The notes: generated by a model from the letters alone, not told the origin. DNA of 64,000 bases from Oceanospirillum sediminis (GCF_014164585.1 NZ_JACJFM010000024.1:1-64000); one strand, 5' to 3'. Shown: positions 1-8,375, counted from the stretch's first letter. Translations and numbers: made by a program.

Positions 1-1
1 C

Positions 2-748
2 TCCACCCTGATTCAGCTGGATATTCATCACCTCCAGAAGCCCCCGATCAGCTGTCAATGGAACTGGTTTATATTTAACCGGACAGCAGTGCGTTGGGAT
101 GGCCATCAGCAGCAAGCCATTATTAATAACCTGAGCTTTGAGCTGGAGGATGGAGAACAGCTGGCACTGCTGGGTGATAGCGGGTCAGGCAAAACGACTC
201 TGCTGAATCTGCTGGCAGGGTTACTGGTGCCGGATGATGGCAGGATTATTGTTGATCATAAAGCTGTGACAGGACGTTCTGTTGATCAGCTGGCGCAGTA
301 CCGACGTTCTATCGGGCTGGTTTTTCAGCAATATCAATTGCTGGCGCCTTTAACGGTTAAGGACAATATTCTGTTTCAGTACCGTCTGAATGGTCTGGAT
401 AGTCCGGATAAAGATCTGGCCGATATTACAGAGCGTCTGGGAATCAACCACAAACTCAATGCATTACCACACCAATTGTCTGGTGGGGAGCAGCAGCGGG
501 TTGGCATTGCCCGTGCCCTGATTCACCGGCCTTCTCTGGTACTGGCGGATGAGCCAACGGGGAATCTGGATCAGGACAGAAGCCTGGATGTGGTTCGGCT
601 GATGACAGATCTCTGCCAGGAGAGACAGGTTAATCTGATTATGGTCACTCACAGTCACCAGCTGGCGGATTTTTTTGCCAGAACACACTATCTGAAAAAT
701 GGATGTTTGTATCAGGATTCAGAAGGTAAAGAGGCTATTCATGCCTGA
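2..748 (+). CDS. ABC exporter ATP-binding subunit (AttE/LolD-type), 5' end outside window
   Basis: This is the ATPase of an ABC exporter and would act at the inner cytoplasmic face of the membrane with the permease encoded next. It shows Walker A (GDSGSGKT), Q-loop (FQQYQ), signature (LSGGEQQR), Walker B (LVLADEPTGNLD) and H-loop (MVTHSH) motifs, all of the LolD/MacB/FtsE class. The frame stays open to the left edge (…TLIQLDIHHLQ…). A GTG at position 89 exists, but it would cut off normal N-terminal sequence, so the true start probably lies just before the window. The stop overlaps the permease start by 8 bp, which suggests translational coupling. The class is certain. The AttE assignment is inferred from the AttH-type gene downstream. 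Confidence 0.9.
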   Translation, partial: STLIQLDIHHLQKPPISCQWNWFIFNRTAVRWDGHQQQAIINNLSFELEDGEQLALLGDSGSGKTTLLNLLAGLLVPDDGRIIVDHKAVTGRSVDQLAQYRRSIGLVFQQYQLLAPLTVKDNILFQYRLNGLDSPDKDLADITERLGINHKLNALPHQLSGGEQQRVGIARALIHRPSLVLADEPTGNLDQDRSLDVVRLMTDLCQERQVNLIMVTHSHQLADFFARTHYLKNGCLYQDSEGKEAIHA

Positions 749-3491
749 TAGCACTCACTCCCGCCTGGCTGGGGCGCCGATACTTCGTGAACTAGTCCTG
801 ATTCTGATAACGCATCTGCAGTTCTATCGTCGTCACCTGTTATTGATGCTGTTGTTTATTGTCGGACTGTCTGCAGGAACGGCGCTGATTACTGCGATCC
901 AGGGACTGAACCGTGAAGCTGGTGATCGTTACCAGACATCAACGGCGCTGATGCAGCAAAAAGTCACTCATCTGATCAAACCGCTGACAGGAGATAATGA
1001 GTTGCCCGGCTCGCTCTGGTTATCATTACGGCGGGCTGGTGATTTTGAGGTACAACCGGTTCTGGAAGGGCGGTTACGGCTGGAGCATACAGAGCGGAGT
1101 TATCCATCAAGGGGGCAGGGGGGGCAGGAAAACAGCTCCCATCAAGCGGTTCATAAGCCGACAGGTGCACCAGAAACCCTGTTAATCCGTGGTGTGAACA
1201 GTTTGCAATGGCTTACATCGGCTTCGGATGATAGCAGCGATCAACTGGATGATTTTCAGAGCCGTTTATCGGATGGTCAGGCTGTCAGCCTGAGCTATAT
1301 CTTACTGGATCGTAAACTGGCAGAGCGTCTGGGCCTATCTGAGCAATCTTTGCTGAATACTCTGTTACCGGAAGCAGAGAAAAGAGATCAGCAGCCGTTA
1401 CCGGATATCCCTGTTTTTCTGATCGATGATCTGGGTCCATGGGCCCTGATGGATATGGCGCTGGCGGATCAGTTGTTGCGAAGTAAGCAACAGCTGAGTT
1501 ATCTGGAGTTGTCACTCTCTGATCAGACCAGAGTCAGGGCTGAGCAGGAAAAGCAGATCCGGGCAATTATTCATGGTCAGGCTCAGCTGGTAGCGGTAGA
1601 GCAACAGCCCTTTAATACCTTGTCTTCTGCATTCTTTTTTAACCTGACTGCACTGGCATTACTGGGCTATGTCGTCAGTGCATTTCTCAGTTATAACGCT
1701 ATCCGTCTGATGCTATCCGCTCGTAAAACCTTACTGACCCGGATGATGCAGCTGGGCTGTCGCAGGCGGGCTGTTGTGCAATCATTATTACTGGAAATGG
1801 GCACCATGAGCCTGGTCACTGCATTACTGGGTGGTGTTCTGGGGTATCTGATTGCCAATATGCTGGTGCTGGAGGTCAACAGTACCCTGATCAGTTTATA
1901 TGAACTGGACAGGGCGCTGACGGTGCAGTGGCAGTGGAGTAATGTGCTGATTGGTTTTCTGTTGAATCTGCTGGCTCTGGGGACTCTGCTGATGGGGCAG
2001 TATCCCGGTATAATGCCTTTATTACGCTGTTTGCTCTGGCCTGTTGTGCTGTCAGCGGGGTTGAGTACTTTTCTGCTGTGGTTATATGCTGACACGCCGT
2101 TACTGGCTATGTTGCTATGTGCCTCTGTTTTATTGCTGTTTATTCTGCTGGTGCTGGTGTTTCTGCGTTATATCCCGACGCTGGCATTGCCTGAAGGACA
2201 TTGGCTGAAACTAAAACATCCATTATGGATCTGGCTAAAAGCGGATAGTCAGCAGCATATTCAGGACATGTCTGTGGCAATCGTTGCCATTCTGATTGCA
2301 GCGGGCACCGCCATTGGCATGCAGGTTATGGTCGGCAGCTTCAGTACAGCTCTGGGGATGCACCTGGAGCAACGGCTCAGTGCAGACTTTTATATTCGCC
2401 CGGAACAACCCGATCCGTCGATGAGACAACAGCTTCAGGCTATATCCGGGGTCAGGCAGGTTGGTGTTTACCATAAAAGCCTGGTTGATCTTAGCCAGGT
2501 TGATAGAGCATCGTCAGATATCGATTCTGAACAGAATACAGAGATAAAAACGGCAACGGATTCTGAAGGTATTAAACACTCAGTTGATCAGAAAGGCAGT
2601 GGTGAGCCGATACACACTTTATCGGCCGAGTTACACACTTTATCGGCCGAGTTGGTGAGCTATGGCCCTGATGATCGCTATTTTCAACACTTGTCACTGG
2701 CGTATAGTGAGGATGGTCACCAGAAGATCGGGCAAAAGGATATTTCAGCCGGTGGCTGCCTGGCGAATGAACCGGCCAGACTGAAATATGGCCTGGAGAC
2801 CGGGCAACGGGTGTTTGTTTATCAGCATAATGCTCGATTCAGTTGTGTGATTCAGGGCTTTTACTATGACTACGGTGCACAACAGGTCACGCTGGCAGTG
2901 GCAGAGCCTGAACATCTTGCCACGGGTATGCAGTATCATACTTATGGTTTTTCAGTCAGTGCCGATGAGGGCATCGAACTGACGGATCTGTTCCGTCAGA
3001 TACAAAATCAGCTGGCATTACCGACAGAGCAGATCGTCGAAAATGACCGTTTTAAGCGTCTGGCCCGGAACCTGTTTGAAGATACATTTGCCGTCACTCA
3101 TGCTCTGAATGGTTTTATCACTGCGATTGCTCTGGTGGGTATCTGGGTAAGCTTTCTGAGTCTTGGTGACCGCCAGCTGAGCCAACTGGCTTTATTGCAG
3201 GCATTAGGCATCAGACAAAAACAGTTGTTGATGGTTAAGCTGGTGCAAACCGGATTGATGATTCTGCTGACACTGTTATTTGCGATTCCTTTAGGTGTTT
3301 TGCTGGGTGTGATTCTGTTGAAATTTATTATGCCGATCGCTTTTGGCTGGAGTATGCCAGTTGTCATTCAGGTGATGCCGTTAACAGGGTTTATCCTGCT
3401 GGTGCTTCTGGTTGCTGTCATGGTGGCTTTTTTGCCCTTGCTGAAACTAACCCGCAAATCTCCGGCAGACCAGCTGGTGAGCCAGACCTGA
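741..3491 (+). CDS. Large FtsX/MacB-type ABC permease (AttF+AttG-like)
   Basis: This inner-membrane permease of 916 residues pairs with the preceding ATPase. Hydrophobic segments occur near residues 25-50, in a cluster around 300-480, again near 510-530, and in a C-terminal trio around 790-910. That is the two-FtsX-module layout of YbbP-type permeases, with large extracytoplasmic loops. The ATG at 741 is chosen because it follows an AAAGAGG-like ribosome site and overlaps the ATPase stop; an in-frame start at 699 would lie inside the ATPase gene. A loop carries a perfect 21-bp tandem duplication giving HTLSAEL twice. In described AttEFGH systems the permease is usually split into AttF and AttG, and here it is one polypeptide. 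The substrate is unknown. Confidence 0.88.
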   Translation: MPDSTHSRLAGAPILRELVLILITHLQFYRRHLLLMLLFIVGLSAGTALITAIQGLNREAGDRYQTSTALMQQKVTHLIKPLTGDNELPGSLWLSLRRAGDFEVQPVLEGRLRLEHTERSYPSRGQGGQENSSHQAVHKPTGAPETLLIRGVNSLQWLTSASDDSSDQLDDFQSRLSDGQAVSLSYILLDRKLAERLGLSEQSLLNTLLPEAEKRDQQPLPDIPVFLIDDLGPWALMDMALADQLLRSKQQLSYLELSLSDQTRVRAEQEKQIRAIIHGQAQLVAVEQQPFNTLSSAFFFNLTALALLGYVVSAFLSYNAIRLMLSARKTLLTRMMQLGCRRRAVVQSLLLEMGTMSLVTALLGGVLGYLIANMLVLEVNSTLISLYELDRALTVQWQWSNVLIGFLLNLLALGTLLMGQYPGIMPLLRCLLWPVVLSAGLSTFLLWLYADTPLLAMLLCASVLLLFILLVLVFLRYIPTLALPEGHWLKLKHPLWIWLKADSQQHIQDMSVAIVAILIAAGTAIGMQVMVGSFSTALGMHLEQRLSADFYIRPEQPDPSMRQQLQAISGVRQVGVYHKSLVDLSQVDRASSDIDSEQNTEIKTATDSEGIKHSVDQKGSGEPIHTLSAELHTLSAELVSYGPDDRYFQHLSLAYSEDGHQKIGQKDISAGGCLANEPARLKYGLETGQRVFVYQHNARFSCVIQGFYYDYGAQQVTLAVAEPEHLATGMQYHTYGFSVSADEGIELTDLFRQIQNQLALPTEQIVENDRFKRLARNLFEDTFAVTHALNGFITAIALVGIWVSFLSLGDRQLSQLALLQALGIRQKQLLMVKLVQTGLMILLTLLFAIPLGVLLGVILLKFIMPIAFGWSMPVVIQVMPLTGFILLVLLVAVMVAFLPLLKLTRKSPADQLVSQT
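2612..2653 (+). repeat. Perfect 21-bp tandem duplication inside the permease gene
   Basis: Two identical, immediately adjacent 21-bp units (2612-2632 and 2633-2653, each beginning ACACACTTTATCGG) encode the duplicated peptide HTLSAEL. The frame is kept. The units sit in a Ser/Asp/Glu-rich extracytoplasmic loop. The exact identity suggests a recent slippage duplication. Confidence 0.95.
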
Positions 3492-3534
3492 TAACGCCCT
3501 GTAAACAAGAGTAAAGCTGGTAATAAAGGACAGT

Positions 3535-4755
3535 ATGAAAAATAAAGCAGTGATAGCGGTGAACACATCCTGGGCTGATGGCATCGTTTTAGCCGGTCAG
3601 AAGGTGGTTGTAGTGATATTTCAGGTGATTGTAGCGATGCTCCTGGTTGTTGGTATGGTATGGCCTTGTTATGCCCAACCGGAATCTGCAAAACAGCCCG
3701 TAGCTGCTGGTCAGCCTGGAGCTACAGGGCAACCCAGAGCTACAGGGCAACCAGTGTTGCCGGGACAAAAACTGAGTTTCCCGCAGGATCATGGCGCCCA
3801 TCCGGAACAGAGTATTGAGTGGTGGTATCTGACGGCTAATCTGACCTCTGATCAGGGAAAAACATTTGGTTTGCAATGGACGCTGTTTCGCACTCTGGCA
3901 AAGGACTCTGGCCTGCAATCTGCCTGGTGGGATAATAATATCTGGTTTTCACATTTTGCTCTGCAGGATGATCATCAGCACCAGGCTTTTGAACGTTTTG
4001 CACGAGCTGGTCAGGCTGGTGTCTCTGTTACTCCATTCAGTGCCTGGCTGGATCACTGGTCGTTGAACAGTACTTCTGAGTCTTTCCTGCCGTTACAGCT
4101 GAATGCACAGGAACAAGGCTATCAGGTGAATCTGACACTGGATCAGAGTCCCTTAGTCCTGCATGGCGAGCAGGGTTACAGTCAGAAAACATTTGAAGGT
4201 CATGCGTCTTACTATTACAGCTATCCTCTGTTGCAGGTAACCGGATCGGTTGTCTTTGATGGACAGCAATATCCGGTAACGGGTCAGGCCTGGTATGACC
4301 GGGAATGGTCTTCTGGTTTGCTGGATGACAATTATTCTGGCTGGGAGTGGTTCAGTATTCAGAAAAGTCTGCCTGATAAGGGGGCTTTAATGGTATTTTG
4401 CCTGAGAGACCGTAAGCAGGCTTATCATTATTGTAGTGGCAGTGACATCAGCCCATCAGGAGAAGTGGAGCGACTGGAGCATCAGCAGATACAGCTGGAG
4501 TCTACAGAGGTTATCTCTCTGGATCAGGAGACCTACCCTGTTGCCTGGCAACTGACAATTCAGCATCAGGCTACCGGGTCTGATAATGACAGTATGAATC
4601 AACCGGAAACCACTCAGCCGGAAACGACGCAACTGAAAATCGAAAGTATTAACCGGGATAGCAGAAATCAGTTATCGGTGCGTTACTGGGAAGGGAGGGT
4701 ACGGGTATCCGGAAGCTTTTCAGGGTTGGGATATGCTGAATTGACCGGCTACTGA
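3535..4755 (+). CDS. Exported lipocalin-like AttH/CrtC-family protein
   Basis: This 406-residue protein has a long N-terminal leader: a hydrophobic stretch around residues 24-46 ends at a WPCYA/QP-like cleavage site. A Gln/Pro/Gly-rich linker with a short tandem repeat follows, then the lipocalin-like AttH/CrtC fold. Visible hallmarks are IEWWYLTANL near the start of the domain and the YDREWSS motif near residue 260. It lies 43 bp after the permease, preceded by an AAAGGA site, so the three genes form an operon. In AttEFGH systems AttH is the periplasmic or lipid-handling partner of the exporter. Hydratase activity should not be assumed from CrtC similarity. Confidence 0.82.
   Translation: MKNKAVIAVNTSWADGIVLAGQKVVVVIFQVIVAMLLVVGMVWPCYAQPESAKQPVAAGQPGATGQPRATGQPVLPGQKLSFPQDHGAHPEQSIEWWYLTANLTSDQGKTFGLQWTLFRTLAKDSGLQSAWWDNNIWFSHFALQDDHQHQAFERFARAGQAGVSVTPFSAWLDHWSLNSTSESFLPLQLNAQEQGYQVNLTLDQSPLVLHGEQGYSQKTFEGHASYYYSYPLLQVTGSVVFDGQQYPVTGQAWYDREWSSGLLDDNYSGWEWFSIQKSLPDKGALMVFCLRDRKQAYHYCSGSDISPSGEVERLEHQQIQLESTEVISLDQETYPVAWQLTIQHQATGSDNDSMNQPETTQPETTQLKIESINRDSRNQLSVRYWEGRVRVSGSFSGLGYAELTGY
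3719..3754 (+). repeat. 18-bp tandem repeat in the AttH linker
   Basis: Two near-identical 18-bp units (core GAGCTACAGGGCAACC) encode the GQPGATGQPRATGQP linker just after the predicted signal cleavage site. The linker probably acts as a flexible spacer of variable length. Confidence 0.8.
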
Positions 4756-4780
4756 CTGAGCACCAACAGGAGCGAATAAT

Positions 4781-5107
4781 TTGATAGACGATACTCACTG
4801 GACTCAGGTTTACAGTGCTGCAGAGGCTTTAGAGGCCTACAGTCTGAAAGGTATGCTGGAAGCCTCCGGGCTTGACGTGCTGCTTAAAGGTGAAAGCCTT
4901 TATTCTTGTATGGGTGAGCTACCTGCCAGTGTACTGGAAGTGACGCTCTGGGTGCCGGAGCATCAGATATTAAAGGCGCAGCAGCTGTTAGCGGGCTATG
5001 AAGACCAGGCTGACCAGCCCTGGTTTTGTTCAGGCTGTGGTGAACAGAATGAAAGCAATTTTGAAATTTGCTGGCAATGCCAGAAAGAAAAAGCGCAGTT
5101 ACTGTAA
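4781..5107 (+). CDS. DUF2007-type protein with C-terminal zinc ribbon
   Basis: This 108-residue protein has an N-terminal DUF2007-like fold (TQVYSAAEALEAYSLKGMLE, LWVPEHQILKAQQLL) and a C-terminal four-cysteine zinc ribbon of the RanBP2 type (WFCSGCGEQN…EICWQCQ). The start is a TTG, chosen because an AGGAGCG ribosome site precedes it by about 7 bp and no ATG fits. It lies 25 bp after attH and may be co-transcribed with it. Family members are small cytosolic proteins of uncertain function. The zinc ribbon suggests a protein or nucleic-acid contact, but nothing here fixes the role. Confidence 0.8.
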   Translation: MIDDTHWTQVYSAAEALEAYSLKGMLEASGLDVLLKGESLYSCMGELPASVLEVTLWVPEHQILKAQQLLAGYEDQADQPWFCSGCGEQNESNFEICWQCQKEKAQLL

Positions 5108-5119
5108 TCTGTTGTGCTT

Positions 5120-6160
5120 TTAATGGCGTACCTGACCAGGGGGGATGCCGATAATGCGTTTGAAGGCTCTGGAAAAAGCGGCCTCTGAACTATATCCCAG
5201 CTCTTCTGCCAGCACGGCAATGGGAATATTACTTTGCAGGAGTCTGGAACGGGCCAGCTGCATACGCCACTGGGTCAGATAGCTTTTTACAGAATCACCG
5301 ACCAGGTCAGTAAAACGTGCAGAAAACCCTGAGCGTGACATGCCTGCTTCTCTTGCCAGAGATTCCACTGTCCAGGGTTTATCGGGATCTTTATGAATAG
5401 AGGCCAATGCCGAACCTATCTGTTTATCTTTCAGTGCTGCCAGCCAGCCTTTCTGAGCATCCGGTGCCGCATCCAGCCAGCTACGAATGGTTTTAATCAC
5501 CAGAATATCTGCCAGGTGAGTCAGTATAGTTTCTCCGCCCGGACGCAGTGTACGCGCCTCTTCAATAATCAGAGGAACCGTTGTTTGTATCCATTGCAGG
5601 CTATCTGAGCGTGGGTTCGATAACTCTTGCTGGTCTGACAGCAGTAACACCAAGGCTGGCAGCTGAGCGACAAACTGCCTGCTGGCTGCATGATCAATAC
5701 TGATCACACCGCAGATTAACTCTGTTGTCTCTGCTGCATTGCTGTTTTCTGAATCAGCTGACACAGACGTTATGACGTCACGGGGTTCAGACGTGATATC
5801 TGAAGCCGGTTGGTGATATTTAAGTACCTCATAACGCTTACTGACCTGATGCACCGGAATATCAAACAGGGCTTCTGCTGGTGCGGTTTCATCGCTGAAT
5901 AACCGGTGGCCCTGACCGTGAGGCAGGAGTACCAGATCGCCTGCGCTGAGTTGTCTGGCAGGTTGTTTATCCAGCCTTAGCCATAATTGCCCGGACAGAA
6001 CGATATGAAACATCATTTTGTCAGTCATCGCCGGAATGTCGATATTCCATCGTCCAGTCAGTTCTGAGTGACAGTACAGGCTGCCGTTCAGACGCAGGTG
6101 ATAAAGTGTTTCGCCTAAAGGGTCCGATGTGGCAGGTAAATCCCGGCTGGATGAGTTCAT
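5120..6160 (-). CDS. AraC-family transcriptional regulator with N-terminal cupin
   Basis: This 346-residue regulator has an AraC cupin-type sensor domain at roughly residues 20-220 (GQLWLRLDKQPARQLSAGDLVLLPHG). A double helix-turn-helix domain follows at about 245-345 (WTVESLAREAGMSRSGFSARF; LGYSSEAAFSRAFKRIIGIPP). The start is backed by a CAGGAG site upstream. It is divergent from an NmrA-type oxidoreductase, and the 175-bp gap carries dyad and direct repeats. That arrangement is typical of a local activator or repressor controlling its neighbour. The ligand is unknown. Confidence 0.9.
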   Translation of the reverse strand: MNSSSRDLPATSDPLGETLYHLRLNGSLYCHSELTGRWNIDIPAMTDKMMFHIVLSGQLWLRLDKQPARQLSAGDLVLLPHGQGHRLFSDETAPAEALFDIPVHQVSKRYEVLKYHQPASDITSEPRDVITSVSADSENSNAAETTELICGVISIDHAASRQFVAQLPALVLLLSDQQELSNPRSDSLQWIQTTVPLIIEEARTLRPGGETILTHLADILVIKTIRSWLDAAPDAQKGWLAALKDKQIGSALASIHKDPDKPWTVESLAREAGMSRSGFSARFTDLVGDSVKSYLTQWRMQLARSRLLQSNIPIAVLAEELGYSSEAAFSRAFKRIIGIPPGQVRH

Positions 6161-6234
6161 ACCTTATCTCCTGAGTAATTTATTCACCTGATATAGACGA
6201 ACAATCAAAGATTATGGATGCAGAAGCATTAAGT

Positions 6235-6251
6235 CTCCAGAATTTCTGGAG
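6235..6251. promoter_or_regulatory. 17-bp palindrome in the araC/nmrA divergent region
   Basis: The sequence CTCCAGAATTTCTGGAG has perfect 8-bp arms around one central base. It lies 75 bp upstream of the AraC gene and about 84 bp upstream of the oxidoreductase. It is operator-like, but the binding protein is unknown. Confidence 0.6.
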
Positions 6252-6263
6252 CACACTATATCC

Positions 6264-6313
6264 ATCCAACGTCAGACAACACTGACTTTATCCAATGTCA
6301 GATAACACTGACT
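6264..6313 (+). repeat. Duplicated dyad repeat (operator-like), 26-bp period
   Basis: Two 24-bp copies start at 6264 and 6290 and differ at two positions. Each contains the dyad GTCAG-N6-CTGAC (6271-6286 and 6297-6312). The array ends about 22 bp before the ATG of the oxidoreductase, so a bound dimer pair would cover its promoter or leader. It is probably the target of the divergent AraC protein or another local regulator. Confidence 0.7.
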
Positions 6314-6335
6314 CTGAATATACAGGAGTACTACC

Positions 6336-7187
6336 ATGCAGCAGAAGCCTATTCTTATTGTTGGTCATAAGGGCAAAACCGGTTCCAGAGTGTATCGTTT
6401 ACTGGAAAAACAGGGTATTCCGGTCAGAGGTGTATCCCGTTCAGGGCAACCTGCTTTTGACTGGAATGATCCATCGGGTTGGCGAGAGGCTATGGCAGGC
6501 TGTTGCGCTGCCTACGTGACCTTTCAGCCAGATTTGGCCATTCCGGCGGCCGAAGGCGCTATCCGGCAGTTTACCGAGCTGGCCAGGGAGATGGGTATTG
6601 AGCATCTGGTGTTGTTATCCGGCCGGGGAGAGGACGGTGCTCAGAAAGCAGAAAATATTGTGATCAACAGTGGTCTTGAATGGAATATTGTACGTGCCAG
6701 CTGGTTCGCTCAGAATTTCAGTGAAAGCTTCATGCTGGATGGGATTCTGCAAGGTGAGCTGGTATTACCGGCTGGCGATATTCCTGAGCCTTTTATTGAT
6801 ATTGATGACATTGCTGAAGTTGTGGTGGCTTCTCTGACAAGGGATGAGCTGAAAAACCGCCTGTTTGAGGTCTCAGGCCCCAGAGCGATGACTTTTGAAC
6901 AATGCGCCCGTGAGATATCAGACGCAGTGGGATATCCGGTGAATTTTGTTTCTGTGCCAATAGAGGCTTTTATTCAAGCGCTGAGTAAACAGAATATGCC
7001 GGAAGAGATGCTCTGGTTGATGAAGGAGTTATTTACCGAGGTGCTGGATGGCAGAAACAGTCATGTTGTGAATGGGGTGGAAGAGGCACTGGGACGCCCG
7101 GCAACTGACTTCAGTACTTATATTATGAAGGTGGTTGCTCAGGGGGAGTGGCGTCATGAACAGGTCGAATACACTGAAAAATTCTGA
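6336..7187 (+). CDS. NmrA-type atypical SDR (NAD(P)-binding) protein
   Basis: This cytosolic protein of 283 residues has an N-terminal Rossmann motif in the form ILIVGHKGKTGSRV and an NmrA-like body (EHLVLLSGRGEDGAQKAE, WNIVRASWFAQNFSE, FIDIDDIAEV). Such proteins are NAD(P)H-dependent reductases or redox sensors. The YxxxK catalytic pair of classical SDRs is not evident. A GGAG site precedes the start. Control by the divergent AraC gene is inferred from orientation and the repeats between them. The substrate is unknown. Confidence 0.85.
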   Translation: MQQKPILIVGHKGKTGSRVYRLLEKQGIPVRGVSRSGQPAFDWNDPSGWREAMAGCCAAYVTFQPDLAIPAAEGAIRQFTELAREMGIEHLVLLSGRGEDGAQKAENIVINSGLEWNIVRASWFAQNFSESFMLDGILQGELVLPAGDIPEPFIDIDDIAEVVVASLTRDELKNRLFEVSGPRAMTFEQCAREISDAVGYPVNFVSVPIEAFIQALSKQNMPEEMLWLMKELFTEVLDGRNSHVVNGVEEALGRPATDFSTYIMKVVAQGEWRHEQVEYTEKF

Positions 7188-7238
7188 CTTTTCAGTATGA
7201 GAATGGCAGGGCTTTTCATCAACAATAATAGTCTGTTG

Positions 7239-7439
7239 TTAAACAGAGGGATGAGATTGTGGACCTGCCTCTGGCAGCTGGTTTAATGCTCTTTGAGGTA
7301 TCGGGTGAGACATCACAATTGAGGTACGTGTCTCACCAAAATGATTAATGGAGCCTACGAAACTCTCCAGGTGGCCAATATCCCGGGTAATCACCCGAAC
7401 CAGATAGGAGTCCTGTCCGGTAACGTGCACGATGAAGCC
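7239..7439 (-). pseudogene. C-terminal remnant of an Lrp/AsnC regulator
   Basis: The minus-strand reading contains the ligand-binding (RAM) half of an Lrp/AsnC protein: GFIVHVTGQDSYLVRVITRD, then a segment ending in ETRTSIVMS, and a stop at 7239. The helix-turn-helix half is missing. At about 7440 the homology stops and the opposite strand begins to encode a LysE C-terminus. The fragment therefore looks like one side of a deleted lrp/lysE divergon. Confidence 0.75.
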
Positions 7440-7442
7440 GGG

Positions 7443-7613
7443 ATGATGATTGTTGGTGTCTTTGCCGGTTCTGCACTCTGGTGGTTGCTGCCCAGTGGTG
7501 GTGTTCATCTGGTACGTCATCGACTGAAACCGTCGATTTATACCGGTATCAGTCGCATCGCAGGTATGGCTCTGATTGGATTTGCCTTATGGCAGCTGAT
7601 GTCATTGCTGTGA
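7443..7613 (+). pseudogene. C-terminal remnant of a LysE/RhtB amino-acid exporter
   Basis: The plus-strand reading VGVFAGSALWWLLPSG…HLVRHRL…ISRIAGMALIGFALWQL matches the last two membrane segments of LysE/RhtB exporters and ends at a normal stop. The first three quarters of the gene are gone, and sequence left of about 7443 belongs to the lrp remnant. It cannot encode a working exporter. Confidence 0.75.
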
Positions 7614-7650
7614 TGAGCTAAACGGTTATCTGTACCAGGAAAGAGGGCTA

Positions 7651-7770
7651 TCAGACAACGCCAGGACGAGATTGCTTCTTATACTTTCCGGGAGGTAACC
7701 CCTGAATCTTACGGAATGCCCGGCGAAAAGCGGTCTCACTCTGATAACCCAGTTGTTGGCTCGTGGTGAG
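7651..7770 (-). pseudogene. C-terminal remnant of an AraC-family regulator
   Basis: The minus strand reads SQQLGYQSETAFRRAFRKIQ followed by GLPPGKYKKQ and a stop at 7651. This is the last recognition helix and tail of an AraC protein. No upstream part remains in frame, because the homology ends near 7770. It is distinct from the intact AraC genes at 5120 and 8634, so it is a separate decayed gene. Confidence 0.7.
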
Positions 7771-7979
7771 TTAGAGGGATAATCATCCCTTTGCTGCGAT
7801 GAGTTTGAAGCAGGGCGGCGCTTTTATTGTCTATGCCCTGTTCTGATTGTTAGTCAGTTTGCTTTCTGAGTCAGAAATCGCTATAACCCGGCATATTCAC
7901 CCTCTGCGTTTTTCTATACTGATCTTTTGACTGATTCTGATCAGAAGAAAAGTGCTGATTTTATTGAGCCGGATAGTGT

Positions 7980-8129
7980 ATGAACCGAAAGAAAAAGATT
8001 AACCAGATTCTGACGAAAAAATCTAAAAAAGCCAATGCCAGAAAAAGTGGCAACCCATCAAAACCACGCTACATTTCAAAAGCTGAACGGGCCAGGCTGG
8101 AAGAAGCATCCTCTTCAGATGTATCCTGA
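7980..8129 (+). CDS. DUF2986-family small basic protein
   Basis: This 49-residue, Lys/Arg-rich protein begins MNRKKKINQILTKKSKKANA and has the conserved KPRYISKAERARLEE segment. It matches the DUF2986 family, small proteins of marine gammaproteobacteria with no known function. The gene appears intact although it lies among remnants. The charge suggests RNA or ribosome contact, but that is only inference. Confidence 0.8.
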   Translation: MNRKKKINQILTKKSKKANARKSGNPSKPRYISKAERARLEEASSSDVS

Positions 8130-8170
8130 CAGTATTGTTACGATATAGCTATTCAGGAGCATGGTGAACG

Positions 8171-8323
8171 ATGGATTTTGCTGAGTCGTTAAGGCGTTAT
8201 TTCTCAGACCTTGTTTCTGTCGATGATCAGTCCTGGCAGGCATTGCTTGAGGTGTCAGCCCGGCAGGCCTTCTGTTCCGGAGAGCATATATTTCTGGTCG
8301 GATATATTTTTAACCGCTGTTAA
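8171..8323 (+). pseudogene. N-terminal remnant of a Crp/Fnr-type regulator
   Basis: The reading MDFAESLRRYFSDLVSVDDQ, then WQALLEVSARQAFCSGEHIF, resembles the start of a cyclic-nucleotide-binding Crp/Fnr regulator, including the GE-x-IF strand. After about 42 residues it leaves the family pattern (LVGYIFNRC) and stops. The rest of the sensor and the helix-turn-helix are absent, so this is a 5' fragment created by deletion. Confidence 0.6.
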
Positions 8324-8375
8324 TGTTGGCTGTTTTGCCCGGAGCTATCTTGTAACAAAATCGAAGGAGTTCGTT

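Noticed and set aside
3535-4755. Reading the AttH-like protein as a carotenoid hydratase
   Set aside because: No carotenoid genes are present, and the exporter context fits AttH better.
7799-7846. Short frame reading MSLKQGGAFIVYALF in the decayed region
   Set aside because: It is too short to assign and may be a chance frame, although it could be another gene tail.
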